DNA of 64,000 nucleotides from contig CM057161.1 in assembly GCA_029962745.1 (NCBI GenBank), forward strand, positions 5,792,887-5,856,886, in the 5' to 3' direction. Origin of the DNA: Echinometra lucunter (lineage: Eukaryota > Echinodermata > Echinoidea > Camarodonta > Echinometridae). A model generated the notes under the pieces. The model was not told the origin of the DNA. It ran no database searches and was given only the letters and a program-made list of their open reading frames with translations. How positions within the stretch are numbered: position 1 is the first letter of the stretch; the number at the start of each line of letters is the position of its first letter. This document shows positions 12,011-24,127 of the stretch, in pieces. The position numbers and the translations under genes are program-made.

Positions 12011-12285
12011 TGAAAGAGAGAGAGAGAGGGGGAGTCCAGGGTCACGGTACGCCCCCGCTGAAGGATGAGCAGTCTCTTCGTATGTCAAGCAGCATCAGGT
12101 ACCCAGTACAGTCAACTGTCAAGCGTTCATGCATAGGGCAGACTCGATGTATTCCTGGCAAAATGGCAGTCTAAGAAGGATCACATTAATAAAAGTTTCA
12201 AGATATGTTTTTTTTTGTTTAAGTTTTACTAGAGCAATTCAGAGAAAATATGGTAATAAATCATTAAAAAAATGTATCGCATATT
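10871..12285. other. Anonymous DNA, strongly purine-rich on plus
   Basis: No gene recognised. GA-rich blocks lie at about 11340-11535 (ending in a clean GA array near 11500-11535) and 11888-12035. Leucine/serine-rich minus-strand frames across these are simple-repeat translations. Confidence 0.55.
11888..12035 (+). repeat. Compound (GA)n/(GAAA)n repeat
   Basis: Repeated GAGAGA with GATA and GAAA interruptions, including a clean run near 11984-12011. Confidence 0.85.
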
Positions 12286-12289
12286 TCCT

Positions 12290-12397
12290 TGAAATGCTAG
12301 AGCGCCTTAATGGCTGGCTTGCTAAACCCGGGGTAATAACAGTGGAGCGCCAGGAGCATCAATTCTGATGGACATGAGCGCTATACAAGAACCCACT

Positions 12398-12439
<42 letters not shown>

Positions 12440-12455
12440 GTTATTATTATTGAGA
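12290..12455 (+). mobile_element. SINE-like 3' end with (TTA)n tail
   Basis: A block ending GAGCGCTATACAAGAACCC runs straight into a long (ATT)n tail (about 12399-12452). The second copy of this tail signature is at about 26950-27085 (GCGCTATACAAGAAC then TATTATT). A GCGCTATA box followed by an ATT tail is typical of SINEs that use an L2/CR1-type partner LINE. The 5' (tRNA or 5S) head is not identifiable, so the left boundary is approximate. Confidence 0.5.
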
Positions 12456-15341
12456 TAGACAGTCATTGCGATTTATAACTCTGCACTGATAATGACTCCT
12501 AAAGGTCTATGTGGGGAATACGCCACCCGACCTTGGATCAAACAGTCTGCGGTTCGAGTCTCCGCCGTGGTTTTAATGTTCGTTGGCAAAATATCAGTCT
12601 CTATTTGTCCCTCTCAACCCAGGTGTACCAAATGTGTATTCAGCAGAAAAAAAATTCAGTAATGTATTTGCCTGAAGTCAGGGTAAGCGAGTAAGCGAAA
12701 AATTTTATTGGTGCCTTGAGCGTAGGTGGGATGATTATGTGCGCAATATGAAATGGAGCTATTCTGATTGAATGGAGGTGGAACTGATAGTTGTGAAAAT
12801 ATCTCCAAAGGCAGCCGAGCCAACCCAGAATAACGGAAAATTTGGTGGAATAAACACGGCTAATATAAAAGTTAAATTTCTTGGCAGGCGCCACCGAAAG
12901 ACAGCATTTTCATTGCGTTTTGTCGGAGGTCATTAGGAATCCCCAAACGACTCACCTCCATGGCAGAGATGAATGGATGTGCGTTAAGATCATGCCTCCG
13001 TGTCATTCTTTCTGGCAGGGCCGATCAGGAAAAAGCAAAGAAATGGTTAGATTTTAGGATGGGATGTGAAATATTCATCTCCACTTACGGAAATCCCGAG
13101 ACATTCATTTCTTTCACTTTGCGTGCGACGTGTATTTTGAGAGTGTAAGAAGGTGAGATTGATGGAGTGGAGAGGAAGAAACGGAGGGAGGGGAAAGAGA
13201 GAAACGTTGATAATGTCAGAGAGAGATGGTAAAAAGGAGTTGGAGAAAGAAAGACAGTGGAATGGTGATTTTCCTCGTATGAAATTGAACGACATTGTAC
13301 GACGTCGTATAAAGGTCAAGGGGATATTTTTGAATTATAGTAATTGAAACATGAATTGTTGACCACTTGTGTGTTTCAATTCTTTGTATGAACACTTTTA
13401 TTATTCTGTTTTATGTCGTTACAGTTGTTTTGAAAACCACCTGCCTTGATTGAAATCAGTAATATCAAATATGAAATCGAAATGTTACAATAATAACAGA
13501 AATATAAATAACCTAAATCTGTAAAGCACACTTATTCGTCATGGACATGCGCTAAGTGCTTTTATCATGGATTCGACTAGCTGCAAGTGATTTTTCTTTT
13601 CTGCCCCCCTCCTGGTTATATATACCCTTCTGCATTTCGCTCATCAGAAAAACCATTTTTTCCCCAAACATTCCACGAACAGTTCAAGCCCAGGCTCTCG
13701 CAGTATCATGAAGGTCGTGGCTTGTTCATGAAAAATTCGACGCAGATTACCAAAAACAATAACGAATGAAGTCGTTTCCGAAATCGGTATTCTTACAATA
13801 TTGCGGGGACAGAATGCATCACGGTATTTGTGCTGAAAGCTAATTAGCAGAAATCGGTGGAATGATACGTGTTACATCGATAGCTTATCCGTCGTCCCTC
13901 TTTTCAATAGAAAGAGAATGACAAAAATTCGCTTCGCTACTCACATACTCACATCACAAGATGTATTCAGTCCTCCAAAAATTACAAAATGAAACAACAA
14001 CAGCAAAAGCAACAAAAACTCACGAACTTCGAATACATAACCTTTCAAAAATATTTATTAGTGACATAACAGCAATTTCTTCTCATTTCAGACATAGCTT
14101 TCAAGGATAATTTATTGATTTAGTGTATATCAGACTGCGTTTTCATTGCAATTCATAACACCAAGAAAAAAAATATGTATATTGTTATTGCACTGTTTTT
14201 CTGTCAATATTTTTTTCCTCCACAGAGATTTTATTGATTTTCCTATGGAACAAATTAACAAAAATCTTCACAACTGTTGAATTGACAGCAGACAAACATA
14301 TTTTCAATAATGTGTTCATGGAATCCATGAAAAAAGAGAAACGTTACAAAAATACATTCATGTATTATCGCTTAAATATTTGGGTATGCAATTACACCGT
14401 TTTGGTCACTGCCAGTTATCTGAAAATACATCTGAAATAAACAACACCTTAAATATGGATCTTTATTGTAAAATAATTTCAGAATTGAAACCATTTTCTT
14501 GCAAATCAATTGTTTATAAAATTCGAATCTTCAATAAACCTTGAAATCATCTTTGAAATCATTTAGAATCGAAACTTTGATATCATCAAAGTGGGACAAT
14601 TTTTCTGTATTTTGCAAGTATATACCAGTGTTCCAACCTATCTCAAATAAGTTTAACATGCGTAAATCACATAGCAGATGCATATAACTATTTCACTCTG
14701 TTCATTACAAAATGTACATTCTTTTCTTGGGACTAAATTCACTTCGTTCGTATATAATATGCTTTGCAATACCTTAAAAAGGAACGTTAATGCACCGTAA
14801 CACTGTTTTCAAGATGAATCTATATCTTATTCGCAGGCAACTCTCGTACAAAATTAGCCACACATTCATAAAATTCCTTTCTTTTATAGAATATTTACGT
14901 GAGCATGGTGTATAAACTCTTGAGTGAAATCAATTTTGTATAATGTTTCTGTATAATAATACTCCTCGAAGTAAGCAAACGTTAATTTTGTTAACAATTT
15001 CGAGCAAAGCTTCAAATTTCCCATAAGTTGTTTGAATGTTAGCGGGAGTATATGCCATCCATTCAGCACCGATCTAATTTATTGAATCCGTTAAAAAGTT
15101 TTGTGTTGTCACGCATTTTTTTTCTTCTCAGTCACACCACCAAACCAACTTGAAAGCCGACTTGAGACCTATCCATTTTTGGCCATTCGATGTGACTCAA
15201 TCTTTGTAGTCTATCTGATGTCGGTCCCGTGATGTGACAGGGCGTATTTGTCCGGGAAAGAAGGATGTAAGCTTAATTGTCTGGAAAGGTATCGATCCAG
15301 CGATCACCGACCGTAGCCGCAACAGCGTCACTGAAGAAAAA
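12456..15341. other. Anonymous AT-rich DNA
   Basis: No gene or transposon protein recognised. A possible B-box-like GGTTCGAGTCTCC near 12551 has no convincing A-box or tRNA fold. A GA-rich patch lies near 13150-13260. Confidence 0.5.
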
Positions 15342-15366
15342 AAGAAAGAAAGAAAGAAAGAAAGTA
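15342..15366 (+). repeat. (GAAA)n microsatellite
   Basis: Six GAAA units. Confidence 0.8.
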
Positions 15367-15430
15367 GAAGAAGGTCTCTTGTCATGCTGGTAAGAGATGG
15401 CGCCTTAGCTTGGTTGGAATTACGCTAGTC

Positions 15431-15571
15431 TGGGGGGGCATTTCATCAAGTGCCTTGTCATTGCTTTTTACTGACAAATTTGCTCTCAGCCAGTCAGATG
15501 CAAGGATTTCAGTAGCTTATAACAGTTGTCGGTGAAGACCACGGACAAGACACTTGACGAAATGCTCCCCA
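15431..15571. mobile_element. 141 bp MITE with about 27 bp TIRs
   Basis: The left end reads TGGGGGGGCATTTCATCAAG followed by TGCCTTGTC. The right end is the complement of TGGGGAGCATTTCGTCAAG followed by TGTCTTGTC. Only about five substitutions separate the two ends. There is no coding capacity and no clear target duplication. Confidence 0.7.
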
Positions 15572-16025
15572 GATCAGCTAGCCATGGATAATATTTAGCT
15601 ACTGCCATCGAATAACGAAATTTGCTCCGCTGCCAGAAATTTTCTAAACATATCAATATTAGTATCAAATAACCTTAACCAAGCTTCTTTGTTCCTTTTT
15701 TTAAAAAAAATGAAAATAGGCCTTTCAAACTGAATGCCCGACATTTAGCTGATAAACCATTTCTCCCATTGAGAAAATAAGAGTTAGTGAATGAGATTCT
15801 GTACATAATACTACTGCTGGCACTCCTTATTGATGCTTGATTTATCTAATTCAAGTTACAGATCGTCTGCATCAAAAACTAATGTCAAAATCCTTTTACA
15901 AATCAGACAGTTGTACAGTTCAATCCAGTCAGGAACTTCCCCAAAGTCTAATCCAGTATGTGTGCAATTTTTTTAAAGATAAAATTCCATAAATGCACAT
16001 GGCAGTTTTCAGTAAGAAAGTGAGT
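15572..16025. other. Anonymous DNA
   Basis: No gene, RNA or repeat recognised. Confidence 0.5.
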
Positions 16026-16066
<41 letters not shown>

Positions 16067-16234
16067 AAGAGAGATAGAGAGAGATAATGGGGAAGATATC
16101 TAGAGAATAACAGAAAAAAAATATGCCTATCAAAAGGGCATTCAAGAGATAAGAACATGAAATGAAAAGGTGTCAGAGAAAGAAAGGGGAAGAGAGGAAA
16201 AAAGTCCAAGACAAGCATTAGAGAGAGAGAGAAA

Positions 16235-16268
<34 letters not shown>

Positions 16269-16280
16269 AAAAGAAAAACA
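16026..16280 (+). repeat. (GA)n and (GAAA)n arrays
   Basis: A clean GA array lies at about 16027-16085, and a second compound GA/GAAA array at about 16158-16275. Both are purine on plus. Acidic/arginine-rich or serine/leucine-rich frames across them are repeat translations. Confidence 0.9.
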
Positions 16281-16657
16281 GCGGGGTGGGGAGAGCTAGA
16301 GGGAGATCGAGAGGGAATTCGTTACTACGTACAGGATCTCAACAGACGAGAACGTTGTCGGTGTTGCCTTTCTCTGCACTTTAGACACGTCGTCTCTAAC
16401 ATTTCACCCAATTCAGTCTTCGATTATATGGATTGTTTCTTCGAAGAAGAGGAGGAAATGTAGAACAGAACAGGGATGAGTAGAAAAAATAGGACGGAGA
16501 ATTAATAAAATAAGGAAATAGGTCATACAATCGGTACAATTACCCATCGTAGAGGTAATCGAGGAACGGAAAGGGATGTTATAAAAAAACAACAGCAATG
16601 AATGTCGTCCTCAAGGACCTTGTTGAACCCTCGACCCTTTTTCTTAAAGTCGCTCAC

Positions 16658-16975
16658 TCGTGGGCTTTCATGGGGAATTTGACACCATGGGTGCTTAATT
16701 GCTAACCCAGTAACAGGTGTTGTCCATAACTATGAGTTTTATGACCAACAGACCTTATGTAATGCTCTATATATTCCACCCTTTGCCCCATATGGCAAAG
16801 TCATTATCTCACTTTCCCTGGCCCGAGAATGCCCGAAGCAGGCCGAGGAATGTTTATGGTGGGACAGCTTGTTTTGCTGTGCTCCAGAAATGTTGCTCTA
16901 TTACAGGTATTTCCAGTGCTTTTCACGAAGTCTGGTGTCAGCAAATTATAATCTATTCCCCATGAAAGCCCACGA
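16658..16975. mobile_element. 318 bp inverted-repeat element, perfect 21 bp ends
   Basis: Bases 16658-16678 (starting TCGTGGGCTTTCATGGGG) recur as an exact 21-base reverse complement at 16955-16975. A second block, TGACACCA, is also inverted just inside each end, with an offset indel. This is consistent with a MITE. Target duplication is not clear and no protein is encoded. Confidence 0.6.
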
Positions 16976-16999
16976 CAGATTGTCTTTAACATCTGTGGT

Positions 17000-17965
17000 C
17001 CACCAGTAGGGGCAGCCGAGCAGGGGGGGGGGGGGAGTGCCCCCTTTTCACCCATGAAAACTGCCCCTTTTCAAACATGTCCAGTGCCCCATTTTCTTCT
17101 TACAGGGGTTCATTTGCTATTTAAAAAAAAAAATCCAGTAAGTTCACTCTTGAAATGATTCACCCTATTTTATTTATCCCTTTTCACATCTGGTGAGAAA
17201 CTTAAAGTCTCCAAAATAGCTATATACATAGCTCCAAAGGATTAGAGAAGCTTCATATGATGTACAGATTCCCTTGTTATTGTTACAATTACAATGCGAG
17301 ACAGTGCATGGAGCAGGAGGCAAGAGCCAGGGGTACAACGCCCAAAACTTTAATAAGAACGAATGGTGCTCCTAAATTGAAAAAAATGAGGATATTTTTC
17401 ATTTTGTTTTCCAATGCTCGCTCGCTGTGCTTGGTCGCTCTCACTTATTGTATCTCGGGCATGGCATATCAAGTGACTGTAACCATAACATTGCATAAAG
17501 GTAAAATCCCTTTTCAGGTTGACCTTTTTTCTGTAATGAAATATTGGTCGTCATGAGCTTAAAGCTTCGTTTTTAATAAGGAAATTGACCGGGTTAATGG
17601 ATGAAAATAACAATGATACGGAAGAGCTCTAAAATGAATTTACGACATCTTTATCAAGTCACTATAAATATAAATAATACCGTTGTCTTCTGAAAAGAAC
17701 TTGACATATTTGCTCGCTCGCAAATGAGCAATCTTTACATAATACATATATCAACAACTGCAAAGTAGTTATTATGTAAAGATAAGAAAAAATATATCGA
17801 AAATGATCCTCAAACATGTGTTGAATAGAATGCAGGGGTATATCAACGCCTCAAAATGCTAATTTTCCTTCCTGTGTTGACCCAATAGCGCCCCCTTTTC
17901 CAAAAAGTGCACTTTTTCGCTGGTGCCTCCCACTTTGAAAGGCACTCCGCGCCCCTATCCACTAT
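17000..17965. repeat. Probable dispersed repeat with G/C-run ends
   Basis: The left end is GGGGCAGCCGAGC then 13 Gs (17023-17035) and several CCCCTTTT stretches. The right end carries GCGCCCCCTTTTCC, GGTGCCTCCC and CGCGCCCCTATCC. GCTCGCTCGC motifs occur inside (about 17417 and 17711), echoing the GAGCGAGC motif of the repeat at 29.7-30.4 kb. There is no protein. Boundaries are approximate. Confidence 0.35.
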
Positions 17966-18239
17966 GTTTAAAAAATCTATTCGCATGATTTTGTCTCAAC
18001 TATTAAAAAATTGAAATGGCAGGATTATGTGCAAAGGTCTTTTATTAGTCTGTTGAGAGAAACAAATGGGAACAATCCGAAAAAGATCATCGTTTTCTAA
18101 GTTAAAAGAGAAATACGCCTCCTCGATACTTTCTAGTTTATCGTGTGCATCTCTCGTGGGCCTCCAAAAAGTTGTTAGAAGGCCAAGAGAATCGGCCTTG
18201 TCGGTCACGAGCGCTGCAGCCGATGTAAATGTCCTAACG

Positions 18240-18609
18240 TAAATCCACCTTGGGGAAGGGGGGGGGGGGAATCGACTTTTCCCCCGATTTTTTTTCTCTG
18301 TCGAACTCACACTTAAGTATAAACACACACCCTCACCTACCCGCACAGACCCCCTTACACACATTTTAATTTCTATTTTGTGAGCTAAAAATACCCACTT
18401 TTCTGGTTTTTAATCGCATTTTCAAATAAAAATTAAAAAAAATATGATGTTCGTTTGTGACAGATTATCAAAAATTTTACTAGCTGATTAATCAAAATAT
18501 CATTTCTTCCTTCAAAAAGGGGGGGGGGGGGGATATTTGTACACGCCATCCCCCCTCTCGAAAGGGGGGGGGAAATATATCCCCATCCCCCGGGATTTAC
18601 GCCAATGCC
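18240..18609 (+). mobile_element. G-rich dispersed repeat, family G copy 1
   Basis: It starts GTAAATCCACC followed by a G-run, then a TCGACTTTT...CCGATTTTTTTT block, CTGTCGAACTCAC, AAGTATAAA, a CACCCTCACC stretch, and one ACTTTTCTGGTTTT/AATCGCATTTTCAAAT unit. It ends GATATTTGTACACGCCATCC, G-runs and ATTTACGCCAATGC. The same order of blocks recurs at 29695-30443, where the middle unit is amplified. The start and end are weakly inverted (GGCGTAAATCC), suggesting a short-TIR non-autonomous element. Confidence 0.75.
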
Positions 18610-20003
18610 TAGCACGATCGGAAATACTTTGGGAAATTAAGCAAAGGTGATTTCAACATCCTTGTCCATCACTGTGCAAAATTTTGATGACATAATACTA
18701 GTATTACGAAATGTGAGTAGGCCCTAATATTTCTACCAGTGTCTATAGGAAATGCAATATGGTACTGACAGAGAAGCTTAAATTGTGGGAAAGGTAAAAG
18801 CATTTTTTTGTATGTGAGCTTTCCGTTTATATTTATGTTAGATTAGGAGTTTAATATAATATAAATATCCTTTAGATGGATTGCTCTTTCAGTGCTCTCA
18901 TATTTGAAGCATGACAAGAAACAGCTTGAGTGTTAGCCAGAATACTTCGTGCAGTCCCATATATCTACTTCTGCGTGCAGTTTCCTTTTCAGCACGATCG
19001 GGTGGATTTCTTATCATTTTGAGGATTTCAAAAGGTCGTGGTACACACCAATTTTATTCACCCTGTGCACTTAATCAACCTTTTTCTTTCAAATTGTTCC
19101 CACTGTACTTGCATTATCAAAACTTAAGTATAACTATATGATAGATTGCTTGGAATTGCTTTCGGATGTCATATTGGGGAGAAAATATATCGAGATATGA
19201 ATTCATATAGTGTATTTTGGTTTACAAGTCACCTTGGATGAATGTTTCTTCGTAACCTTCAATGTCAGATGTATACTTTCGATTCTTGTCTTAAAGTTAT
19301 CCCTTCAGAGAGAGAGAGAGAGAGAGGGATTAAACTTATTTAAAGGTCTCCCTGTAGACACATGGGCTCTCAACTTTCATGGACGCTGAGATGCTGTTGC
19401 GCGCGATAACCTAAATACAAACTTGACATGGTTTGTCGCTTCGGCATCTGCTTTGTGGACGAAAAACACAACTTTTGTTATACATGTATAAGTGAAGAAT
19501 TTTCTGGAAGTAATTTCTAGTTTTATTTATGTACTTATAATCACAAATATTTCTAGAAGAGAAATCATTAGTCATAGTTTGTTGTAATAAATAACACACA
19601 AAGAATCTTAGTAATCATTAACCATCTAGAAGAAGACCTTCTAGTTCATTTTATAAGTCTTGCCAAGTCTTGCCATAATAGCATTTCATTTGTTTAGCTG
19701 TTGAAATAATTGAAATAATTAGATGTTTGTAGTAAGGTGTGAAACATTCCAGTTCGTTATATACATTTCCATCAAGCATGTAAATTTCAACTTGACCTTG
19801 TGTTGAACTCGGAATTCAATAGTCTATTGAACTAGAGTCTGGAGAGCTTATGCAATCTACTAAGAAAAGAATGTTAAAGTACTTGTTAACAGTCTGGTTT
19901 AGTAGGGAAGAATCTAGATTTTGTTTTCATCCAGAAAGAGAAGGATGTTTCAAGACTATTCTAGATTAATAGTAGATTTGTACATAAGCTGGGAGTTTTC
20001 TCA
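18610..20003. other. Anonymous AT-rich DNA
   Basis: No recognised gene. A (GA)n run lies at 19309-19327. The sequence from about 19600 to the MITE may belong to the candidate LTR described at 20384-20880, but I could not define its left end. Confidence 0.45.
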
Positions 20004-20005
20004 TA

Positions 20006-20383
20006 CTGCTTTCACACCAAGGCACGGTCGCTGCGACCGATGAAATCATAATGTGAAAGCATTTCATCGGTCGCTGCGACCGATCGTTTTGGTCAAAAAC
20101 GATCGGTCGCTGAGTACGGTCGCTGAGGTACTTCAGCGACCGATCGCGACCGATGCAAGCTAGATGTGAAAGCACATCGTACTCAGCGACCGATCGAAAT
20201 GCAATGACCCCCATACATGCCTGCGCACTATCTCTACTTCCGCTTCCGGCTAGGTCAGCTATACAGCGACCGATCGCTCTGGGCCTGACCAAATTTTGAC
20301 GGAGGTGTGAAAGCACGTCCGATCGGTCGCTGGGTACGGTCGCAGCGACCAGTCGCAGCGACCGTACCTTGATGTGAAAGCAG
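20006..20383 (-). mobile_element. Non-autonomous DNA transposon, family A copy 2 (TA target site)
   Basis: A 378 bp element with the same termini as the one at 7384-7726 (CTGCTTTCACACCAAGG... and its complement), flanked by TA at 20004-20005 and 20384-20385. Its interior matches the first copy on the opposite strand, including the stretch read there as TAGCCGGAAGCGGAAGTAG. It has a few extra GCGACCGATC modules relative to copy 1. The two copies are an inverted pair 12.3 kb apart. Confidence 0.85.
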
Positions 20384-20880
20384 TATCAGACAGAGTCGGA
20401 ATTTGCCCAGTTCATGCAGCAGTTAAAGAGTTAATGTAGAACACATGCAGTATAAAAGCGTGGAAATTCTCAGTTTCAATCACCATCTGATGATATCATC
20501 GACTCGCGGAGAAAACTATTGACCCCGACTTGGACATTGAAGTGGACATTATTTTTGGATATCGTTCCTAACGTCATTTCAACATCGCCTTTGACATCGT
20601 CATCGACTTCGTCTTCGAAATTATCAAGGACATTAATCCTAATTTGATCTTCAACATTTCAACATCTACTTCGGCATCATCTTCGACATCGTCATCGACT
20701 CTGTCTTAGATATGGCCGTAGAATTTGTAATTAAATGGAATTACCCTGGAACTTTACTTTAGATGTATTATCGCCAGCACAGTGGACTCTTTATCTCCCA
20801 GTCTTCTAAGTCTTGACATTTCATGTTTGTTTTATTGTATTGTAAATAACATAAATAAAACTGTAAATTAATTAAATCAA
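20384..20880 (+). mobile_element. Possible solo LTR or LTR-like promoter/polyA region
   Basis: TATAAAAGCG at 20451 is followed about 30 bases later by a TCA start-like trinucleotide. About 390 bases on lies AATAAA within ACATAAATAAAACTG (20850-20862), the usual promoter then polyA order of an LTR R region. Between them is a purineless GACATCGTCATCGAC-type quasi-repeat, duplicated at about 20590 and 20690. No TG/CA ends, primer binding site or gag-pol sequence was found, so LTR identity is only suggested. Confidence 0.3.
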
Positions 20881-22153
20881 TGATTTATTTGTTGCCTATA
20901 ATATCATCCTTTGATATGATATCGAAAAATGACTATAAACGATGTTCAAGTTAGTACAATCACAACTTGAAGTGGAAAAACCCCCCAGGATTTATCATAT
21001 CAATCATGAGATGAAATGCTAAAAAGCATATACACTTTGAAGTATGCCGGAAGAGATGAAACAGATACAGGCACGCATAGAATAAGACAAAGGTTAACCT
21101 TGGTCATTTGTGACTTTGTAAAATCAATCATTAGTAGCAATGGGATCACAGTTTGTGGAAAAAATTAAAATGTGATGTAATAAAAGATGAACAGAGGCAG
21201 TCACCGTAGCCAGGGTAGCTACTATGTTAATATTGGTTGGATATTTCAGGTGCTACATTCGTCATTCATGCTGTGTAATCACGGAATAATCTAATTAATT
21301 GAATATTGTAAGAATTGGCAATCTTATCATAAAACTATCTAACACTTCAAACCACTAATGCAGTTCCTTCATTTACCACCGCTACGTCTACTTGTTCTTG
21401 ACATGAACTTTAAAGAGTACAATGGAGAAAAACTGAATGTAAATTTCTAATAGAATTATTAAATGCATTATGAGATAGTTTCATCAAGAATCTACAGATG
21501 TATACCTTCAAACAGACAAACGAACTAAACCCACCACAACACAAAAAAATCATGTTCCTTTAATGAGGCCATTCTGATGAACTGAATGTGATTGTTCTTT
21601 ATTTTCAAGTTAGAATCAGAGTTTGGAGTGCTAATCCAGATTTTTTCTCTAAGAACAATAGCACAGCAAGAACAGCAACGCAACAAGAACTACAAAAACA
21701 CCAACATCGCATTTTTACCCCTTGTATTATGATGGAGTATTTGCGAATTATCCGAACGTTTCTCTGCATAGCATGTTTTGACTTCTGTCGCAACGGTTGA
21801 CTCTGAAATCTCAGTAGGCTAAGACAGGTAGGTGGATTATCAGTAAGATCTTTCCGAATCCTCTAGGTACTCAAATTCATCTTCTGTTCTTCTGTGAAAA
21901 AGATGCAAATCTTTTAAAAAATAATTCATAATCAATTATGTTCTAGTTTTAGCTGGACGTGGAGTGCCAAAATAGTGATCTTGCTTCTGCAAAAGAAAAG
22001 ATATATCTTTTCAACAACATAGGAACGAAGAGATTCAGGATCTAAAGCCAATAAAAAAATTACTTCTTGAACATACATTTATTGACATATCTTATTCTGC
22101 TCCAGGTTGTTTCTACGTCATTTTATACTGGAATTGTAACTGAATGTACAATG

Positions 22154-22189
<36 letters not shown>

Positions 22190-22315
22190 ACAAATATATA
22201 ATTTCATATGTTCATGTGAAAGCAATAACTGAGAGAATAGTAGTAGCGTAGCGTAAGTCAAAGTTCCCCTGAGCTCTCCTGTCATTTTCTTAGTTTTTGT
22301 AAAAGGTTGAAATAA
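20881..22315. other. Anonymous DNA with a (TA)n run
   Basis: No gene recognised. A (TA)n microsatellite lies at about 22155-22185. Confidence 0.5.
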
Positions 22316-22384
22316 TCTCCGCCGGGAATCTAACCCGGGTCCTTGGCTTTGAACGTCAATGCGCTGACCACAAGACCGCGGAGA
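22316..22384 (-). mobile_element. tRNA-like sequence (tRNA fossil or SINE head)
   Basis: On the minus strand a perfect 7 bp acceptor pair (TCTCCGC with GCGGAGA) and a perfect 5 bp T-stem (CCGGG TTAGATT CCCGG) are visible. There is a B-box-like GGTTAGATTCC and an A-box-like GGTCTTGTGGTCAGC. The anticodon arm is poor and the expected T33 is not present. A functional tRNA is therefore unlikely; a tRNA pseudogene or the head of a tRNA-derived SINE fits better. No clear SINE body or tail was defined. Confidence 0.5.
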
Positions 22385-23179
22385 CGGGCCTGACTTTTTT
22401 GCGACTCAAAATTCGCTTAACTGACGGATTGATAAATCTCCAAACTTCACTTATTGATATCTTTGTAGGTGGCAGATGAGTTTTGAACAATGACAAGCTG
22501 CATGCTCATTTTTTTTCAATCTTTGCAAAAATTAAAAAAAGGACAGGATAGCCCTCGGAAACTTTGATTTAAGCCATACTACTATTATTCTCACGATTGC
22601 TTTCGCTTATTGCTTATTTATTTCCATGATAACTGTCAAAGCGGTCGGTGATCTACGTTAGTGGTTCCCCGTCGTCATATATATATACAGACATGTATGT
22701 GTAATCCGAAAGAAGTGCCTAGCCGTTGCGAGGCAAATACCACCGATCTTTCGGGCGCTTGCCCTTCATCAGGATCGTCACGATTTTGGTAAGTAGAGTA
22801 CTGTCGTCTGTATATATGTGTGTGTTTGCTAGGGAAGTAGGGTTTGCTTTTTTATTCTTTAAGGAATATACGATAATGTGTTTGGCAAGGAGAACATTGG
22901 AGAATAAAGGGGGGGGGGGGGCTGTTATTCTTTTTTTCCTGTACCCTAGGATGGCCCTGTCAAACCACTTCAAACAATTTGCACCGTAGGGATCGTCCCT
23001 CAATGACTTGCCACTGAAAATATTCATATATGTTTCTTCATTGGTTTCTGATTAACTTAGAACTTTAAATAAGAGGACCGTTTCGCTCGAGTTAAAAAAG
23101 GCCGTTATCTGTCTCCCTCCGCGTGATACGCCAATACACACAGTACGGTCCGGTTAGCATGCGTGCATGTGAAATCCTT
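22385..23179. other. Anonymous DNA with a poly-G run
   Basis: A 13-base G run lies at 22909-22921. No gene or bounded element seen. Confidence 0.45.
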
Positions 23180-23777
23180 ACGTCTAGTCTGTGCAACCGA
23201 CCCTTACATATTTATCAAACATTGCTTCACATTTCTAATATCTAAATTACTTCCTGTGGATATTATTCTTTGAAACATTCAAACTGGTATCTTTACGCTA
23301 TGAATTATGTTTATCCCATTTTCAAGTAGCAAAATGATTTTTAAAAAATTATAACAATGTTAACCAATGCCTTTAAAGAAAACAAATCTTATGTGATAGC
23401 AACCCTATTTCAGCAGTTCCGCCGATGCGGCCGGTGCATCAATTTCTCCGGAAAGGGTATAACATGTGAAAGCAATTAAAGTCATTGGCTAACTTTGTGA
23501 GTAGCTGATTTAAAAAATTCTCAAACTAAGATGAAACATGTGTATGAGTACTTGTATTTGTATTCAAAACTCCTTATGCCTATTCTGTGCAACCGACCCT
23601 CGTATATTTTCCAAACATTCGTTCACATTTTTGATATTTAAAAATACTTCCTGTGGATATTATACTTTGAAACTTTCAGACCGGTATTATTACACTATAA
23701 CCCTTATTTTTATCTCATTTTCAAGTAACAGAACAAGATTTTTTAAAATCATAAAAATGTTAACCAATGTCTTTAAC
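23180..23777 (+). repeat. Direct duplication, two about 200 bp copies about 395 bp apart
   Basis: Bases about 23180-23383 and about 23576-23777 match along their length: CTGTGCAACCGACCCT, ACTTCCTGTGGATATTAT, TTTGAAAC, CATTTTCAAGTA and AATGTTAACCAATG occur in the same order with about 80 percent identity by eye. The 190 bp between them is unrelated. The open frame at 23538-23966 runs through the second copy and has no family resemblance. Confidence 0.7.
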
Positions 23778-23969
23778 CGTCCCACTATCATGACTATCCT
23801 TTCACTGTTGCAATGTCCCTGCGGGTCTGAAGTAGTCAGGAAACATCTCCAAAATGCTGTATATTTCAGTCAACCTTTCCGTTTTTCTACTACAAACTTG
23901 GATGCAGACTTACCCAAACTCATCGCATCTCTTTTCTTTATTTCTATTTTTTTGATATGTGTGTGACCA

Positions 23970-24127
23970 GGGGCCTGTAACACAAAGGTTTGCGATCAGT
24001 CGCAAATTTAAAACAACCATTCTGATTGGTCTAGGGTCATCTCTTTGAACGAGATGCGCATGAAACAGTGGTCTTGATTGGCTTATAACTTTGAGATTGA
24101 TTGCAATTTTCTGTGTTACGGGGCCCA
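23970..24127 (+). mobile_element. MITE family B copy 1, about 158 bp
   Basis: The left terminus is GGGGCCTGTAACACAAAGG and the right terminus is CTGTGTTACGGGGCCC, its complement with small differences. Inside is a TTTGCGATC/GATTGATTGCAA inverted pair. The same element occurs at 25568-25727, inside the neighbouring Tc1-like transposase gene. No coding capacity. Confidence 0.8.

Noticed and set aside
12505..12570. B-box-like GGTTCGAGTCTCC suggesting a tRNA or SINE
   Set aside because: No matching A-box, acceptor stem or D-arm could be found.
19966..20316. 116-codon minus frame and the related frame at 7526-7714
   Set aside because: Both run through copies of the non-coding family A transposon, so their mutual similarity is DNA repeat similarity.
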